Assembly (NCBI RefSeq): GCF_030252325.1
Contig: NZ_CP126981.1
Location: 4,588,001-4,652,000, forward strand
Reading direction: 5' to 3'
DNA length: 64,000 nucleotides
DNA from: Candidatus Mycobacterium wuenschmannii
GTDB taxonomy: Bacteria > Actinomycetota > Actinomycetes > Mycobacteriales > Mycobacteriaceae
The notes beneath the pieces were generated by a model. That model saw only the letters and a list, made by a program, of their open reading frames with translations, had not been told where the DNA came from and did not search any database. Positions 1 to 8,636 of the stretch are shown here, piece after piece. Both the position numbers and the translations under genes were made by a program. Within the stretch, counting starts at the first letter, position 1, and the number at the start of each line of letters is the position of its first letter.

Positions 1-654
1 AACCTCTACAGCCCCCTGGCAGCCGCGAAGCTGGCGAAGGAGACGTCGTCGGCCAAGCAGGACTCGACCGTCGAGGTCGCCATCCGCCTGGGCGTCGACC
101 CGCGCAAGGCCGACCAGATGGTCCGCGGCACGGTCAACCTGCCGCACGGCACCGGTAAGACCGCCCGCGTCGCGGTCTTCGCGGTGGGCGAGAAGGCCGA
201 AGAGGCCACCGCGGCCGGCGCCGACATCGTCGGCGGCGACGACCTGATCGAGAAAATCCAGGGCGGCTTCCTCGACTTCGACGCCGCGATCGCGACGCCG
301 GACCAGATGGCCAAGGTCGGCCGGATCGCCCGCATCCTCGGCCCGCGTGGCCTGATGCCGAACCCGAAGACCGGAACCGTCACCCCGGACATCACCAAGG
401 CCGTCAACGACATCAAGGGCGGAAAGATCAACTTCCGCGTCGACAAGCAGGCCAACCTGCACTTCGTGATCGGCAAGGCGTCCTTCGACGAGAAGGCGCT
501 GGCCGAGAACTACGGCGCCGCGATCGACGAGGTGCTGCGGCACAAGCCGTCGTCCTCGAAGGGCCGTTACCTGAAGAAGATCACGGTCTCGACGACCAAC
601 GGTCCGGGCATCCCGGTCGACCCCGCGGTCACCCGTAACTTCGCCGAGGCGTAA
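1..654 (+). CDS. rplA: 50S ribosomal protein L1 (5' end outside window)
   Basis: L1 binds 23S rRNA at the mobile L1 stalk and helps release deacylated tRNA from the E site; in many bacteria it also represses its own operon. The reading frame is open from base 1 and ends with TAA at 652-654, giving 217 residues, so only about the first 20 residues of a typical 235-residue mycobacterial L1 are missing. Visible family motifs are the stretch around [13 protein letters not shown], the segment [17 protein letters not shown] and the C-terminal [10 protein letters not shown]. The gene lies downstream of rplK in relatives. Very confident in identity. Confidence 0.97.
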   Translation, partial: NLYSPLAAAKLAKETSSAKQDSTVEVAIRLGVDPRKADQMVRGTVNLPHGTGKTARVAVFAVGEKAEEATAAGADIVGGDDLIEKIQGGFLDFDAAIATPDQMAKVGRIARILGPRGLMPNPKTGTVTPDITKAVNDIKGGKINFRVDKQANLHFVIGKASFDEKALAENYGAAIDEVLRHKPSSSKGRYLKKITVSTTNGPGIPVDPAVTRNFAEA

Positions 655-699
655 GTCTTCTCGCTCGACGTCAGCCGGCGCGGCCACGCCCCGATGCGT

Positions 700-756
700 C
701 GAGAGTGCAACTAGCGACGCCTCTACTCGAAAAATGTGTCAGTAGTTGCACTCTCG
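700..756. terminator. Long stem-loop between rplA and the convergent sigma gene
   Basis: Perfect 14-base arms, CGAGAGTGCAACTA at 700-713 and its reverse complement at 743-756, enclose a 29-base loop. It sits between the end of rplA and the end of the opposing sigma-factor gene, where a bidirectional terminator is expected. There is no clean U tract, so termination is inferred from position and structure only. The arm resembles the palindromic units found behind rpoC (CGAG-GTG...CTAG). Confidence 0.5.
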
Positions 757-780
757 CGGTGCGGCCACGGCTGCCCGGCA

Positions 781-1995
781 CTAGCCGCCGCACTCCACGA
801 TCCTTCGCCTCAGGTATTCGTGTCCGGGCTCGGAACCGTTGGACGCCAACGCCTCTCGATATGACGCGAGCGCCTCGTCGCGCCTGCCGGCGCGACGCAA
901 CAGGTCGGCCCGCACCGATGCCACCAGATTCGATCGCTTCAGGCGCGGATCGTGCGCGACTCGCTCCAGCGCCGACAGGCCGGCGTCCGGCCCGTCGCGG
1001 AACCCGACCGCCAGGGCCCTGTTCGCCCGCACCACCGGTGAATCCGTCATGACGGCCAGCTTGTCGTAGGCGGTGCAGATTGTGCGCCAATCGGTCTGCT
1101 CCCACGACGTCGCGGTCGCATGCACCGCGGCGATCACCGCCTGCGGCAGATAGGGGCCGGTGGACCCGCGGGCCAGCCGCAGCCGATCCAGGCCGCGGCG
1201 GATCCGGCCGCGGTCCCAGCGGCCGCGGTCCTGCTCCTCGAGCGGCACCAGCGCGCCGTCGTGGTCGACCCGGGTCGCCCGTCGCGAATCATGCAGCAGC
1301 ACAAGGGCGGCCAGCGCGTGGGCGTCGAGCTCGGTCGGCATCAGCGTGCACAGCTCGGTGGCCAGCCGAACGCCCTCGTCGCACAGCTCGTCGCGGATCG
1401 CCGACGGGCCGGCCGTCGACCAGTAGCCCTCGGTGAACACCGAGTAGATGCAGCTCAGCACATGCGGGGTGCGCTGCGGGAGCAGCTCGGCCGGCGGCAC
1501 TCGCAGCGGGATGTTGGCGTGTCGAACCTTGGTCTTGGCCCGGGTAATGCGTTGTCCGACAGCCGCTTCAGTCTGCAGCAGCGCGCGGGCGATCTCGGCG
1601 ACGGTCAGCCCGGACACCAGTCGCAGCGTCAGCGCCAGCTGTGACAACCGGTCCAGTGCCGGATGCGCGCAGGTGAACATCATCCGCAACTCGTCGTCGC
1701 GGACCGGTTGGACGTCCACCTCGGTCCGCCGCTGTATCTCATCCACCACTGCGGCCAATTCCTTTCCCGGCCGCACCGTTTCGCGACGCAACCGGTCGCG
1801 GGCGCGGTTGCGCGCTACGGTCAGCACCCAACCGCCGGGGTTGTCCGGTAGGCCGTCGCGGGGCCAGGCCCGCAACGCCTCGGCGAAGGCCTCCTGAACG
1901 GCGTCCTCGGCGACCGTGAGGTCGCCCGACCAACGGGCCAGGGCGGCCACGGCCGGACCCCACTCGCGCCGAAAGACGCCGTCCAGGTTGACCAT
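781..1995 (-). CDS. ECF sigma factor, ECF42 type with C-terminal TPR-like extension
   Basis: A 404-residue sigma-70 family protein that should redirect RNA polymerase to a small regulon. Region 2 lies near residues 10-75 (DLTVAEDAVQEAFAEAL, then NPGGWVLTVARNRARDRLRR) and region 4 near 110-170 (LALTLRLVSGLTVAEIARAL). About 200 further residues follow, helical and ending in repeat-like segments (DLLRRAGRRDEALASYREAL), as in the ECF42 group, whose members carry a TPR-like C-terminal domain and are encoded beside DGPF/YCII proteins. I chose the ATG at 1995, 7 bases after the partner gene stops; the frame is open further upstream but those residues overlap the partner. The inducing signal is unknown; there is no anti-sigma gene here. 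Confidence 0.85.
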   Translation of the reverse strand: MVNLDGVFRREWGPAVAALARWSGDLTVAEDAVQEAFAEALRAWPRDGLPDNPGGWVLTVARNRARDRLRRETVRPGKELAAVVDEIQRRTEVDVQPVRDDELRMMFTCAHPALDRLSQLALTLRLVSGLTVAEIARALLQTEAAVGQRITRAKTKVRHANIPLRVPPAELLPQRTPHVLSCIYSVFTEGYWSTAGPSAIRDELCDEGVRLATELCTLMPTELDAHALAALVLLHDSRRATRVDHDGALVPLEEQDRGRWDRGRIRRGLDRLRLARGSTGPYLPQAVIAAVHATATSWEQTDWRTICTAYDKLAVMTDSPVVRANRALAVGFRDGPDAGLSALERVAHDPRLKRSNLVASVRADLLRRAGRRDEALASYREALASNGSEPGHEYLRRRIVECGG

Positions 1996-2002
1996 TGGTG
2001 AT

Positions 2003-2695
2003 TTAGAGCCCGGACACCTGTGCCAGTTGCCGGACCTCGACCGCAGTCGCGGGGATCTTCGACGCCAGTTTGACGACCTCGTCGCGGTCCGCAGTGGACA
2101 GCAGGTAGAAGCCGGTGGCGATCTCCGCACTCTCCGCGAACGGCCCGTCGGTCAGCAGCACCTCGCCGTCGCGGACCCGCACGGTGGTCGCCGTCGCCGG
2201 CTCGTGCAGGGCTGCGCCGCCGACGATCTGATCGCCGGCCGCCGCCGCGAAGTCGAAGTGGCGCGCGGCCTCGGCCTCCCATTCCGGGGTGCCCGGAACG
2301 TTGGCGCCGCCCGGTGGCTCCAGCAGCAGGGCCAGCCACTGGGCGTCCTTGCGCGACCACGCATCGTCGACGGTGTGAAAGATCGGCCGGACCTCGACGG
2401 CCCCGAACTGGGCCGAGGGAATATTGCGCGCCAGTTCCAGTGCATCGTCCAGGTTTTCGGCCTCGAAGACGTAATAGCCGCCCGCGATCTCGGCCGCCTC
2501 GACGAAGGGGCCGTCGGTGGGAGCGTCGGGCCCGCCCGAGATGCGCGTACCGGTCGACTGTGGCAACAGCGCGTCACCGGCGCGGATTGCGGATCCGGCC
2601 TCGGCATGGAAGTTCTGGTAGGCCGCCGACACGACGGCGCGTTCGTCAGGCGTGAGATCGCGCTCTTCGTGGAACAGCAAAGCGAGGTACTGCAT
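2003..2695 (-). CDS. Tandem-domain DGPF/YCII-family protein, partner of the ECF sigma factor
   Basis: A 230-residue protein made of two YCII-like (dimeric alpha+beta barrel) domains. Each half carries the signature: DGPFVEAAEIAGGYY near residue 65 and DGPFAESAEIATGFY near residue 190, so the gene looks like an internal duplication of the usual single-domain partner of about 115-140 residues. YCII-like proteins have no settled biochemical role; some relatives are lyases or dehalogenases. The ATG at 2695 is preferred because GGAGG lies 8 bases before it; the GTG three codons earlier overlaps that site. It is the first gene of a two-gene unit with the sigma factor, which follows after 7 bases. 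In the ECF42 group, DGPF genes are the usual targets of the sigma factor. Confidence 0.8.
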   Translation of the reverse strand: MQYLALLFHEERDLTPDERAVVSAAYQNFHAEAGSAIRAGDALLPQSTGTRISGGPDAPTDGPFVEAAEIAGGYYVFEAENLDDALELARNIPSAQFGAVEVRPIFHTVDDAWSRKDAQWLALLLEPPGGANVPGTPEWEAEAARHFDFAAAAGDQIVGGAALHEPATATTVRVRDGEVLLTDGPFAESAEIATGFYLLSTADRDEVVKLASKIPATAVEVRQLAQVSGL

Positions 2696-2748
2696 CGTCG
2701 TCACCTCCGGTAGTGAGCGGAACCCGATGTCCCACTCTCTACCTGTCC

Positions 2749-2775
2749 GACGAACGACGCAGTCCGAATCCGACA
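2749..2775 (-). promoter_or_regulatory. Candidate ECF42-type promoter of the DGPF-sigma unit
   Basis: Read on the minus strand, TGTCGG (2770-2775) is followed after 17 bases by CGTC (2749-2752), about 53 bases upstream of the DGPF start. This resembles the TGTCGA/CG(A/T)C pattern I recall for ECF42 promoters and would make the operon self-activating. It is a pattern match only. Confidence 0.4.
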
Positions 2776-2793
2776 GGGTCCGGCGAAAAAGAT

Positions 2794-3690
2794 CTAGGCC
2801 GCGGCGCCGGGCTTCAGGTAGGTGACCAGGCTGACGTCCAACATCTCCTCGGAGAAGTAGAACTCGCAGCCGCGCAGGTACTTCATGTACCGGTCGTATA
2901 CCACCTGGGACTGGATCTCGATGGCCTTGTCCTTGTTGGCCTCGAGCGCGTCACCCCAGAGGTGCAGCGTCTTGATGTAGCTCTCGCGCAGCGAAATCGG
3001 CTCGGGCACAACGAAGCCCGCCTTCTCGCCGTGCTCGACCATCATGCCGGTCGACGGCAGGCGGCCGCCGGGGAAGATCTCGGTGAGGATGAACTTGATG
3101 AACCGGGCCGTCTCGAAGGTGACCTTCTTGCCCCGCGCGTTGAGGTCGTACGGGTGGTACGCAACGCTGCTCTGCACGGTCATCCGCCCGTCGTCGGGCA
3201 TGATGCTGAACGTGTTCTTGAAGAAGTGGTCGTAGTTCTCGAAGCCGAAGTGCTCGAACGCCTCGATGGACACGATCCGGTCGACCGGCTGGTGGAAGTC
3301 CTCCCAGCCCTGCAGCAACACCTGGCGTGAACGGTCGGTGTCCAGGCCGTCCAGCACCTGCTGGGCGCGGGCGTGCTGGTTGTTGGACAACGTCAGGCCA
3401 ATGACGTTGACGTCGTACTTCTCCACCGCGCGGCGCATGGTGGTGCCCCAGCCGCAGCCGATGTCGAGCAGCGTCATGCCGGGCTTGAGGTCCAGCTGGT
3501 CGAGGTTCAGGTCGACCTTGGCGATCTGCGCGTCCTCCAGCGACTGGTCCTCGCTGGTGAAGTAGGCGCTGCTGTAGGTCCGCGTCGGATCCTGGAACAG
3601 TCCGAAGAAGTCGTCGGACAGGTCGTAGTGCGCCTGGATGTCTTCCGGACGCGTCCGTGTCTGTATCGAGCCGTCTTGGTTCTCAGGCAT
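2794..3690 (-). CDS. mmaA4: Mycolic acid methyltransferase, MmaA4-like
   Basis: A 298-residue SAM-dependent methyltransferase of the cyclopropane-fatty-acid synthase family. In M. tuberculosis MmaA4 makes the hydroxymycolate precursor of keto- and methoxymycolates. Visible motifs are FEDIQ-like [15 protein letters not shown] at the N-terminus, the SAM site [21 protein letters not shown] near residue 73-93, and the family segment [12 protein letters not shown]. The C-terminus [12 protein letters not shown] is the ending I recall for MmaA4, which decides the subtype. It lies 101 bases downstream of a second methyltransferase gene in the same direction and probably shares its transcript. It acts in the cytoplasm on ACP-bound meromycolate chains. 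Confidence 0.85.
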   Translation of the reverse strand: MPENQDGSIQTRTRPEDIQAHYDLSDDFFGLFQDPTRTYSSAYFTSEDQSLEDAQIAKVDLNLDQLDLKPGMTLLDIGCGWGTTMRRAVEKYDVNVIGLTLSNNQHARAQQVLDGLDTDRSRQVLLQGWEDFHQPVDRIVSIEAFEHFGFENYDHFFKNTFSIMPDDGRMTVQSSVAYHPYDLNARGKKVTFETARFIKFILTEIFPGGRLPSTGMMVEHGEKAGFVVPEPISLRESYIKTLHLWGDALEANKDKAIEIQSQVVYDRYMKYLRGCEFYFSEEMLDVSLVTYLKPGAAA

Positions 3691-3791
3691 CAGCGTGTAT
3701 TAACCCTTTCCTACTGGCCCGGGGTATGACCGCACCCGGGTTGCGAAAGCACAATACCCGGCCCTATCAGACGCCGGAGCAACAACGCGCG

Positions 3792-4655
3792 TCATTTCAC
3801 CAGGGTGAATTGGTTGACATCGACATATCCCACCCGGAAACCCTTTTCGCAACCGGTCAGGTAATGCATGTAGCGGTCGTACATCTCCTGCGACTGGATC
3901 TTGATGGCCTCGTCCTTGTGCGCCTCCAGCGCGGTGGACCAACAGTTCAGCGTGCGGGCGTAATGCGGCTGCAACGACTGCCGACGGGTCAGCGTGAAGC
4001 CGCCCTTCGCGGAGCGCTCCTCGACCATCTCGATCGACGGCAACCGGCCGCCGGGGAAGATCTCGTCGACGATGAACTTCATGAATCTGGCCAGTTCGAA
4101 CGTCAGCGGCATGCCGCGCTCGGTCATCTGTGCCGGCACCAGCGCGGTGATGGTGTGCAGCAACATCACGCCGTCGTCGGGCAGCGCGTTGTTGGCCATC
4201 GCGAAGAAGTCGTCGTAGCGGTCGTGGCCGAAGTGCTCGAAAGCTCCGATCGATACGATCCGGTCGACCGACCCGCTGAACTCCTCCCAGCCGGCCAGGC
4301 GGACTTCCTTGGTGCGGGGGCTGTCGATCGCGTCCAGGGTCTTCTGCGCGTAGCCGGCCTGGTTCTTGGACAGGGTCAAGCCGATGACGTTGACGTCGTA
4401 CTTCTCGACGGCGCGGCGCATCGTGCTGCCCCAACCGCAGCCGACGTCGAGCAGCGTCATGCCCGGCTCCAGGCCGAGCTTGCCGAGGGCCAGGTCGACC
4501 TTGGCCTGCTGCGCCTGCTCGAGCGTGTAGTCGTCTTCCTCGAAATAGGCGCAGCTGTAGGTCTGGCTCGGGTCGAGAAATAGTGCGAAAAACTCGTCCG
4601 ACAGGTCGTAGTGGGCCTGGATGTCTTCGAAATGCGGCCTCAGCTTTTGGGCCAT
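3792..4655 (-). CDS. Mycolic acid methyltransferase / cyclopropane synthase (MmaA1/MmaA2/CmaA type)
   Basis: A 287-residue paralogue of the adjacent gene. It has the same SAM site ([21 protein letters not shown]), [17 protein letters not shown] and the substrate-helix region [19 protein letters not shown]. The C-terminal ending [12 protein letters not shown] matches MmaA1/CmaA-type enzymes rather than MmaA4. Members of this clade cyclopropanate or methylate-isomerise the double bond of mycolate precursors; sequence alone does not tell which, so no symbol is given. M. tuberculosis has four such genes here (mmaA1-4) while this window has two. The ATG at 4655 gives a protein of normal family length. 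Confidence 0.82.
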   Translation of the reverse strand: MAQKLRPHFEDIQAHYDLSDEFFALFLDPSQTYSCAYFEEDDYTLEQAQQAKVDLALGKLGLEPGMTLLDVGCGWGSTMRRAVEKYDVNVIGLTLSKNQAGYAQKTLDAIDSPRTKEVRLAGWEEFSGSVDRIVSIGAFEHFGHDRYDDFFAMANNALPDDGVMLLHTITALVPAQMTERGMPLTFELARFMKFIVDEIFPGGRLPSIEMVEERSAKGGFTLTRRQSLQPHYARTLNCWSTALEAHKDEAIKIQSQEMYDRYMHYLTGCEKGFRVGYVDVNQFTLVK

Positions 4656-4753
4656 TGCGCTGCGCGCCTTCCTGGATTTTTGGTGTCCACCCTTGGCTGG
4701 ATGAGACTGCCGCCCCCCGGCGATCCGAGGGTCAGCCTAGCCGCTTTGCCTGG

Positions 4754-5659
4754 TCAGGCCGAATCGGCGAAATTCGTGGTCAGCTCGCCGGTGATCTGGT
4801 CCCACAGCTGTTCGGGCAGGTCGTGACCCATCCCGTCGAACAACACCAGGCGAGCGCCCGGGATGGTCTGGGCCACGACGCGGCCGAAGAACGGTAGCTG
4901 CAGCTTGTCGGCCTTGCCGTGCAGGACGACGGTCGGCGCGGTGATCTGCTTGTCGTACTTCGCCAGGCTGCCGCTGGCGATGATCGCGCTGAAGTGGCGG
5001 GCCGTGCCCCACGGGTAGTAGCAGCGCTCGTAGCCCTCGATGGCCTCGGCGCGGAGCCGCTGTTCGGGGGCCGGGTATTTCGGGCTGCCGATGATCCGCC
5101 AGACCTTCACCGAGTAGTCGACGATCACGTCGAGCGGCGAGTTCGGCGACGGGCCCCTCAGTACCGCCAACAAGGCTTGCGGGTGCGGTGGCGGTAGGAA
5201 TGGCCGGTTGTTGCTGGAGAAGATGATTGCCAGCGATCGGGTGCGGGCTTTGAATCGCGCCGCGAAGATCTGCGCGATCATGCCGCCCATCGAGGCGCCG
5301 ACGATGTGGGCGCGGTCGATCTCGAGGTGGTCGAGGAGCGCGGCCGCGTCGTCGGCCATGTCCTCCAGGCGGTAGTCGGCTTTTCCGGGGATGCCGAGGA
5401 AGAACCTGACCATGTTCGGGATCATCGCGCCGCCGTTGCTGCGCCGCTGGGTCTTACTGGAGAGCCCGACGTCGCGGTTGTCGTAGCGGATCACCCGCAG
5501 GCCCTGCGCGACGAGCTTCTCGCAGAACCCGTCACGCCACAGCAGCAGCTGTGAGCCCAGGCCCATGATCAGCAGGACGGCCGGGTCGGTCGGCTCGCCC
5601 ATGTCCTCGTAGTAGATGTCCAAATCGCCCGAACGTGCTGTGCCGGTGCGGATTTGCAT
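4754..5659 (-). CDS. lipG: Alpha/beta hydrolase, LipG-like
   Basis: A 301-residue alpha/beta hydrolase. The nucleophile elbow is GASMGG (HIVGASMGGMIAQIFA), the oxyanion-side loop follows LLIMGLGSQLLLW, and FDGMGHDLP near the C-terminus supplies the catalytic His region; an Asp in the VLHGKADKL segment completes a triad. In M. tuberculosis the gene at this place, lipG, encodes an esterase/phospholipase-like enzyme next to the mmaA genes. Its start (ATG, 5659) lies 3 bases after the ABC1-kinase gene stops, so the two are probably translationally coupled. A second, clearly related hydrolase is encoded upstream at 7065-7976. Confidence 0.85.
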   Translation of the reverse strand: MQIRTGTARSGDLDIYYEDMGEPTDPAVLLIMGLGSQLLLWRDGFCEKLVAQGLRVIRYDNRDVGLSSKTQRRSNGGAMIPNMVRFFLGIPGKADYRLEDMADDAAALLDHLEIDRAHIVGASMGGMIAQIFAARFKARTRSLAIIFSSNNRPFLPPPHPQALLAVLRGPSPNSPLDVIVDYSVKVWRIIGSPKYPAPEQRLRAEAIEGYERCYYPWGTARHFSAIIASGSLAKYDKQITAPTVVLHGKADKLQLPFFGRVVAQTIPGARLVLFDGMGHDLPEQLWDQITGELTTNFADSA

Positions 5660-5662
5660 GCG

Positions 5663-7012
5663 TTAGACCTCTAGTTCCGATTCGTTGTGTTCGCGGGTGA
5701 CCTCGACCATGAAGTTGGCGAAGTAACCGGTGAGCTGCGGGTCGGACATCATCTGCCACGTCGGGGCCAGCAGCTTCATGTAGCGCTCGACGTAGAGGAA
5801 CTGCTTGCCGATCAGCACCAGCTCGCGCGGCAGCTTGACGTCGTAGGCGTCGGCCAGCGCCGACAGCTGCTTGCCGATGTCGGCGTAGGACAGGTCGCCG
5901 AGCGTCGACATGGTCAACGGGGTGGCGAATTTCTCCAGGTCCTTGGCCGCCTCGGCCTCGGGCCGCATGGTGCCCACGGCGCCCATCAAGACGACGATCT
6001 TGCCGGCCGCGGCGTGGTCCTTCTTCACCAGCAGCGCGTGTACGAGTTCGCGCAGCAGCCAACGGGTCCGGGGATCGATGCGGCCCATGATGCCGAAGTC
6101 GAAGAAGACGATCCGGCCCTTGTCGTCGACATAGAGGTTGCCGGCATGCAGGTCGCCGTGGAACAGGCCGTGCCGCAGCCCACCCTCGAAGAGGCTGAAC
6201 AGCAGCGCCTTGACCAGCTCGGTGCCGTCGAAGCCGGCCTTGCGGATGGCGGCGACGTCGTCGATGCGGATGCCCTGCACCCGCTCCATCGTCAGCACCC
6301 GCTCCGAGGTCAGGTCCCAGTACACCTGGGGCACCCGGATGTTCTTGCCGAGCGGCGACGCCTGCAGGTGGGAGACCCAGGCCTCCATCGACTGTGCTTC
6401 CAGCCGGAAGCTCAGTTCCTCGGCCAGGTTGTCGGAGAAGTCTGCGACCACGTCCTGCGCCGACAGCCGGCGGCCCAGCTTGGCCAGCTCGACGGCCTGG
6501 GCGAAGCGCTTGAGGATCTGCAGGTCGGCCGCGACCCGGCGGCGGATGCCCGGCCGCTGGATCTTGACGACCACCTCTTCGCCACTGTGCAGCGTGGCGT
6601 AGTGCACCTGCGCGATGGACGCCGAGGCGAACGGTTCCTCGTCGAAGTGGGCGAACAGGTCCTGCGGATCGCCGCCGAGCTCCTCCTTGAAGAGTTTGTG
6701 GACGGCGTCCTTGTCGGCCGGCGGAACCCGGTCGAGCAGGCCGCGGAACTCACGGGACAGCTGCTCGCCGAAGGCACCCGGGCTGGACGCGATGATCTGG
6801 CCGAATTTGACGTACGTCGGACCAAGGTCGGCGAAGGTCTGGGGGAGCTGCTTGATCGCCTTTTGCTGCAGCGGACCCTTGCGGGGCAGCGTGGTCAGGA
6901 TGCGGGCTAGCGTGCGGGTGAGCTGCCAACCGGTCGCGCCGATGCGAGCCGCCTCGACCGGCAACGGCACCCGGTCGAGCCTGGCAACCCCGCGGTGGTT
7001 GTTGGAACTCAT
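5663..7012 (-). CDS. ABC1/UbiB-family atypical kinase-like protein
   Basis: A 449-residue member of the ABC1/ADCK/UbiB family, orthologous by position to Rv0647c. Characteristic features are the KxGQ motif (YVKFGQIIASSPGAF), the alanine-rich loop FASASIAQVHYATLHSGEEVVVKIQRPG that replaces the usual glycine-rich loop, the catalytic-type segment FHGDLHAGNLYVD and the metal motif FFDFGIMG. Relatives support ubiquinone synthesis or lipid homeostasis; mycobacteria use menaquinone, and the substrate is not known. Placement between two hydrolases and the mycolate methyltransferases suggests a lipid role, which is inference. No membrane helix is obvious. Confidence 0.85.
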   Translation of the reverse strand: MSSNNHRGVARLDRVPLPVEAARIGATGWQLTRTLARILTTLPRKGPLQQKAIKQLPQTFADLGPTYVKFGQIIASSPGAFGEQLSREFRGLLDRVPPADKDAVHKLFKEELGGDPQDLFAHFDEEPFASASIAQVHYATLHSGEEVVVKIQRPGIRRRVAADLQILKRFAQAVELAKLGRRLSAQDVVADFSDNLAEELSFRLEAQSMEAWVSHLQASPLGKNIRVPQVYWDLTSERVLTMERVQGIRIDDVAAIRKAGFDGTELVKALLFSLFEGGLRHGLFHGDLHAGNLYVDDKGRIVFFDFGIMGRIDPRTRWLLRELVHALLVKKDHAAAGKIVVLMGAVGTMRPEAEAAKDLEKFATPLTMSTLGDLSYADIGKQLSALADAYDVKLPRELVLIGKQFLYVERYMKLLAPTWQMMSDPQLTGYFANFMVEVTREHNESELEV

Positions 7013-7064
7013 GATTGCAGTGTCTCAAATCGGCCGGATCAAGTCCCAATTCCTGTGAGCCCGC

Positions 7065-7976
7065 TCACGGCGCCGCGGCCCTGGCAAAGTTCTCGGTCAG
7101 GGTCTCGACGATCGGCCGCCACACCGGTTCGGGGAGGTCGTGGCCCATGCCGTCGATCACCACGTATCGGGCTTTCGGGATGGCGGCGGCGACATTGCGG
7201 CCGTTGCGGGGCCTCAGCATCGGGTCGTGCGAGCCGTGCAGAACCACCGTTGGCGCGGTGATCGCCTTGCTGAACCGCAGCAGGCTGCCAGTGCCCAGCA
7301 CGGCGTCGAACTGCCGCAGCATGCCCGGGGGATAGCTGGACCGCTCGGCCAGCGCCTGGACCCGGCTGCGCAGCTCGGACTCGGGCGGCAGGAAGTTCGG
7401 TCCGTTGAACACCGCGACGTTGCGCATCTCGAACGCGAGCTTCTCCTCGTCGGTCGCGTCTTTCTTGGGCCCGCCGAACGCCAGCCTGATCACCCGCCAG
7501 GCCGGCAGCCGGGAGAACGGCTTGCCGGTGGTGGACATGACGATGGCCAGCGAGGCCACCCGGTCCGGCTCGGTGGCGGCCAGGATCTGCGCGATCATGC
7601 CGCCCATCGAGGCGCCGACGACGTGCGCGGCGCGGATGTCGAGGTGGTCGAGTAGCGCGACGATGTCGTGTGCCATGTCTTCGAGGGTGTAGGGCACGTC
7701 GCTGCCGCGCCCGACCAGGTAGCGCCCGACCCGCCGGTACACCGAGCCCGCGGCGCGCTGGCCGTGCATCTTGGCCGACAGCCCGGTGTCGCGGTGGTCG
7801 AAGCGGATCACCCGGTAGCCCTGCCGCACGAGCAGCGCGCAGAATCCGTCCGGCCACATCGGCAACTGCGCGCCCAGGCCCATGATCAGCAGGACGGCGG
7901 GGTCCCGCGGGTCGCCGAGGTCCTCGTAGTACAGCTCGACTTCGCCGTTGGGCGCGACACCGCTACGCGTCTCCAC
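7065..7976 (-). CDS. Alpha/beta hydrolase, paralogue of the LipG-like enzyme
   Basis: A 303-residue hydrolase closely resembling the lipG product: LYYEDLGDPRDPAVLLIMGLG at the N-terminus, nucleophile elbow GASMGGMIAQ and the C-terminal VIDGMGHDLPEPVW. Catalytic Ser, Asp (HGSHDPM region) and His are therefore all present. The start is a GTG at 7976 that lies 14 bases inside the preceding DinB gene, suggesting translational coupling. M. tuberculosis has only one such gene at this locus as far as I recall, so this is a local duplicate flanking the ABC1-like kinase gene. The substrate is unknown; a lipid ester is likely. Confidence 0.82.
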   Translation of the reverse strand: METRSGVAPNGEVELYYEDLGDPRDPAVLLIMGLGAQLPMWPDGFCALLVRQGYRVIRFDHRDTGLSAKMHGQRAAGSVYRRVGRYLVGRGSDVPYTLEDMAHDIVALLDHLDIRAAHVVGASMGGMIAQILAATEPDRVASLAIVMSTTGKPFSRLPAWRVIRLAFGGPKKDATDEEKLAFEMRNVAVFNGPNFLPPESELRSRVQALAERSSYPPGMLRQFDAVLGTGSLLRFSKAITAPTVVLHGSHDPMLRPRNGRNVAAAIPKARYVVIDGMGHDLPEPVWRPIVETLTENFARAAAP

Positions 7977-8565
7977 TCGGCCTCCACGGTTGCACCCAGC
8001 CCTCGATCGACCAGCCCTCCAGCGCCGCCAGCAGCTCGTACATGGTGGCGCCGTCGATGCTCTCGCGAACGATGTCGGCGTGGCCGGAGTGCCGGGTCAG
8101 CTCGTTGATCACGTGCAGGATCACCCAGCGAACCGACCAGCCCTTGATGCCCTTCGGGAACCATGGAATATCCTGCGGCACAGGCACTTTCGCCTCGAGA
8201 TCGGCGGTGTCGACCAGCTGTAGCGACTTGGCGTTCTCGCTTCGGAAATTCTCGAGCAGGCCATCCAGCGTCTCGTCGGGCCGCATCACATGCTGGTCGG
8301 CGAAATCCTGGGCGATCTCGTCGAACGGGCGGGGGTCTTTCCGTGGGGCGTCCGGCGCCGCGGCCACGCGGGACATCCAGGTGCGCTGCATGGCGGTGAC
8401 GTGCTTGATCAGCCCGCCGACCGAGAGGTCGCTGACCGTCGGCGACGACCGGGCCTGCTCGTCGGTCAGCCCGTAGGCGACCGCGAAGAATGCGCTCTGG
8501 TGATAGGCGAGGAACTCGCGCAGTGCGCTGCGTTCGTCGGCGACGGGCGAGGCGAGAGCAGGCAT
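7963..8565 (-). CDS. DinB-superfamily / mycothiol-dependent-isomerase-like protein
   Basis: A 200-residue four-helix-bundle protein of the DinB/MDMPI type. The metal ligands of this fold can be picked out: His55 (GGLIKHVTAM) and the pair in HVINELTRHSGHAD (His151, His159, His162 region). Many actinobacterial members use mycothiol as thiol cofactor in isomerisation or transfer reactions, but the reaction of this subgroup is not established. It is the first gene of the minus-strand group running through the hydrolases to mmaA4 and is transcribed divergently from the alpha-mannosidase, separated by 71 bases. Confidence 0.8.
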   Translation of the reverse strand: MPALASPVADERSALREFLAYHQSAFFAVAYGLTDEQARSSPTVSDLSVGGLIKHVTAMQRTWMSRVAAAPDAPRKDPRPFDEIAQDFADQHVMRPDETLDGLLENFRSENAKSLQLVDTADLEAKVPVPQDIPWFPKGIKGWSVRWVILHVINELTRHSGHADIVRESIDGATMYELLAALEGWSIEGWVQPWRPSGDA

Positions 8566-8636
8566 CGGCGGTCCTTTCGCAAGACGTGCCTCAAGCCTTC
8601 CACCCGGTTACGACATCAACGTCGTAGGGTGCGGGA

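Noticed and set aside
1821..2360. Alternative open frames across the sigma/DGPF boundary, including an N-terminal extension of the sigma gene to 2130
   Set aside because: The extension is antisense-like in composition and overlaps the DGPF gene in another frame; sigma region 2 begins right after the ATG at 1995.
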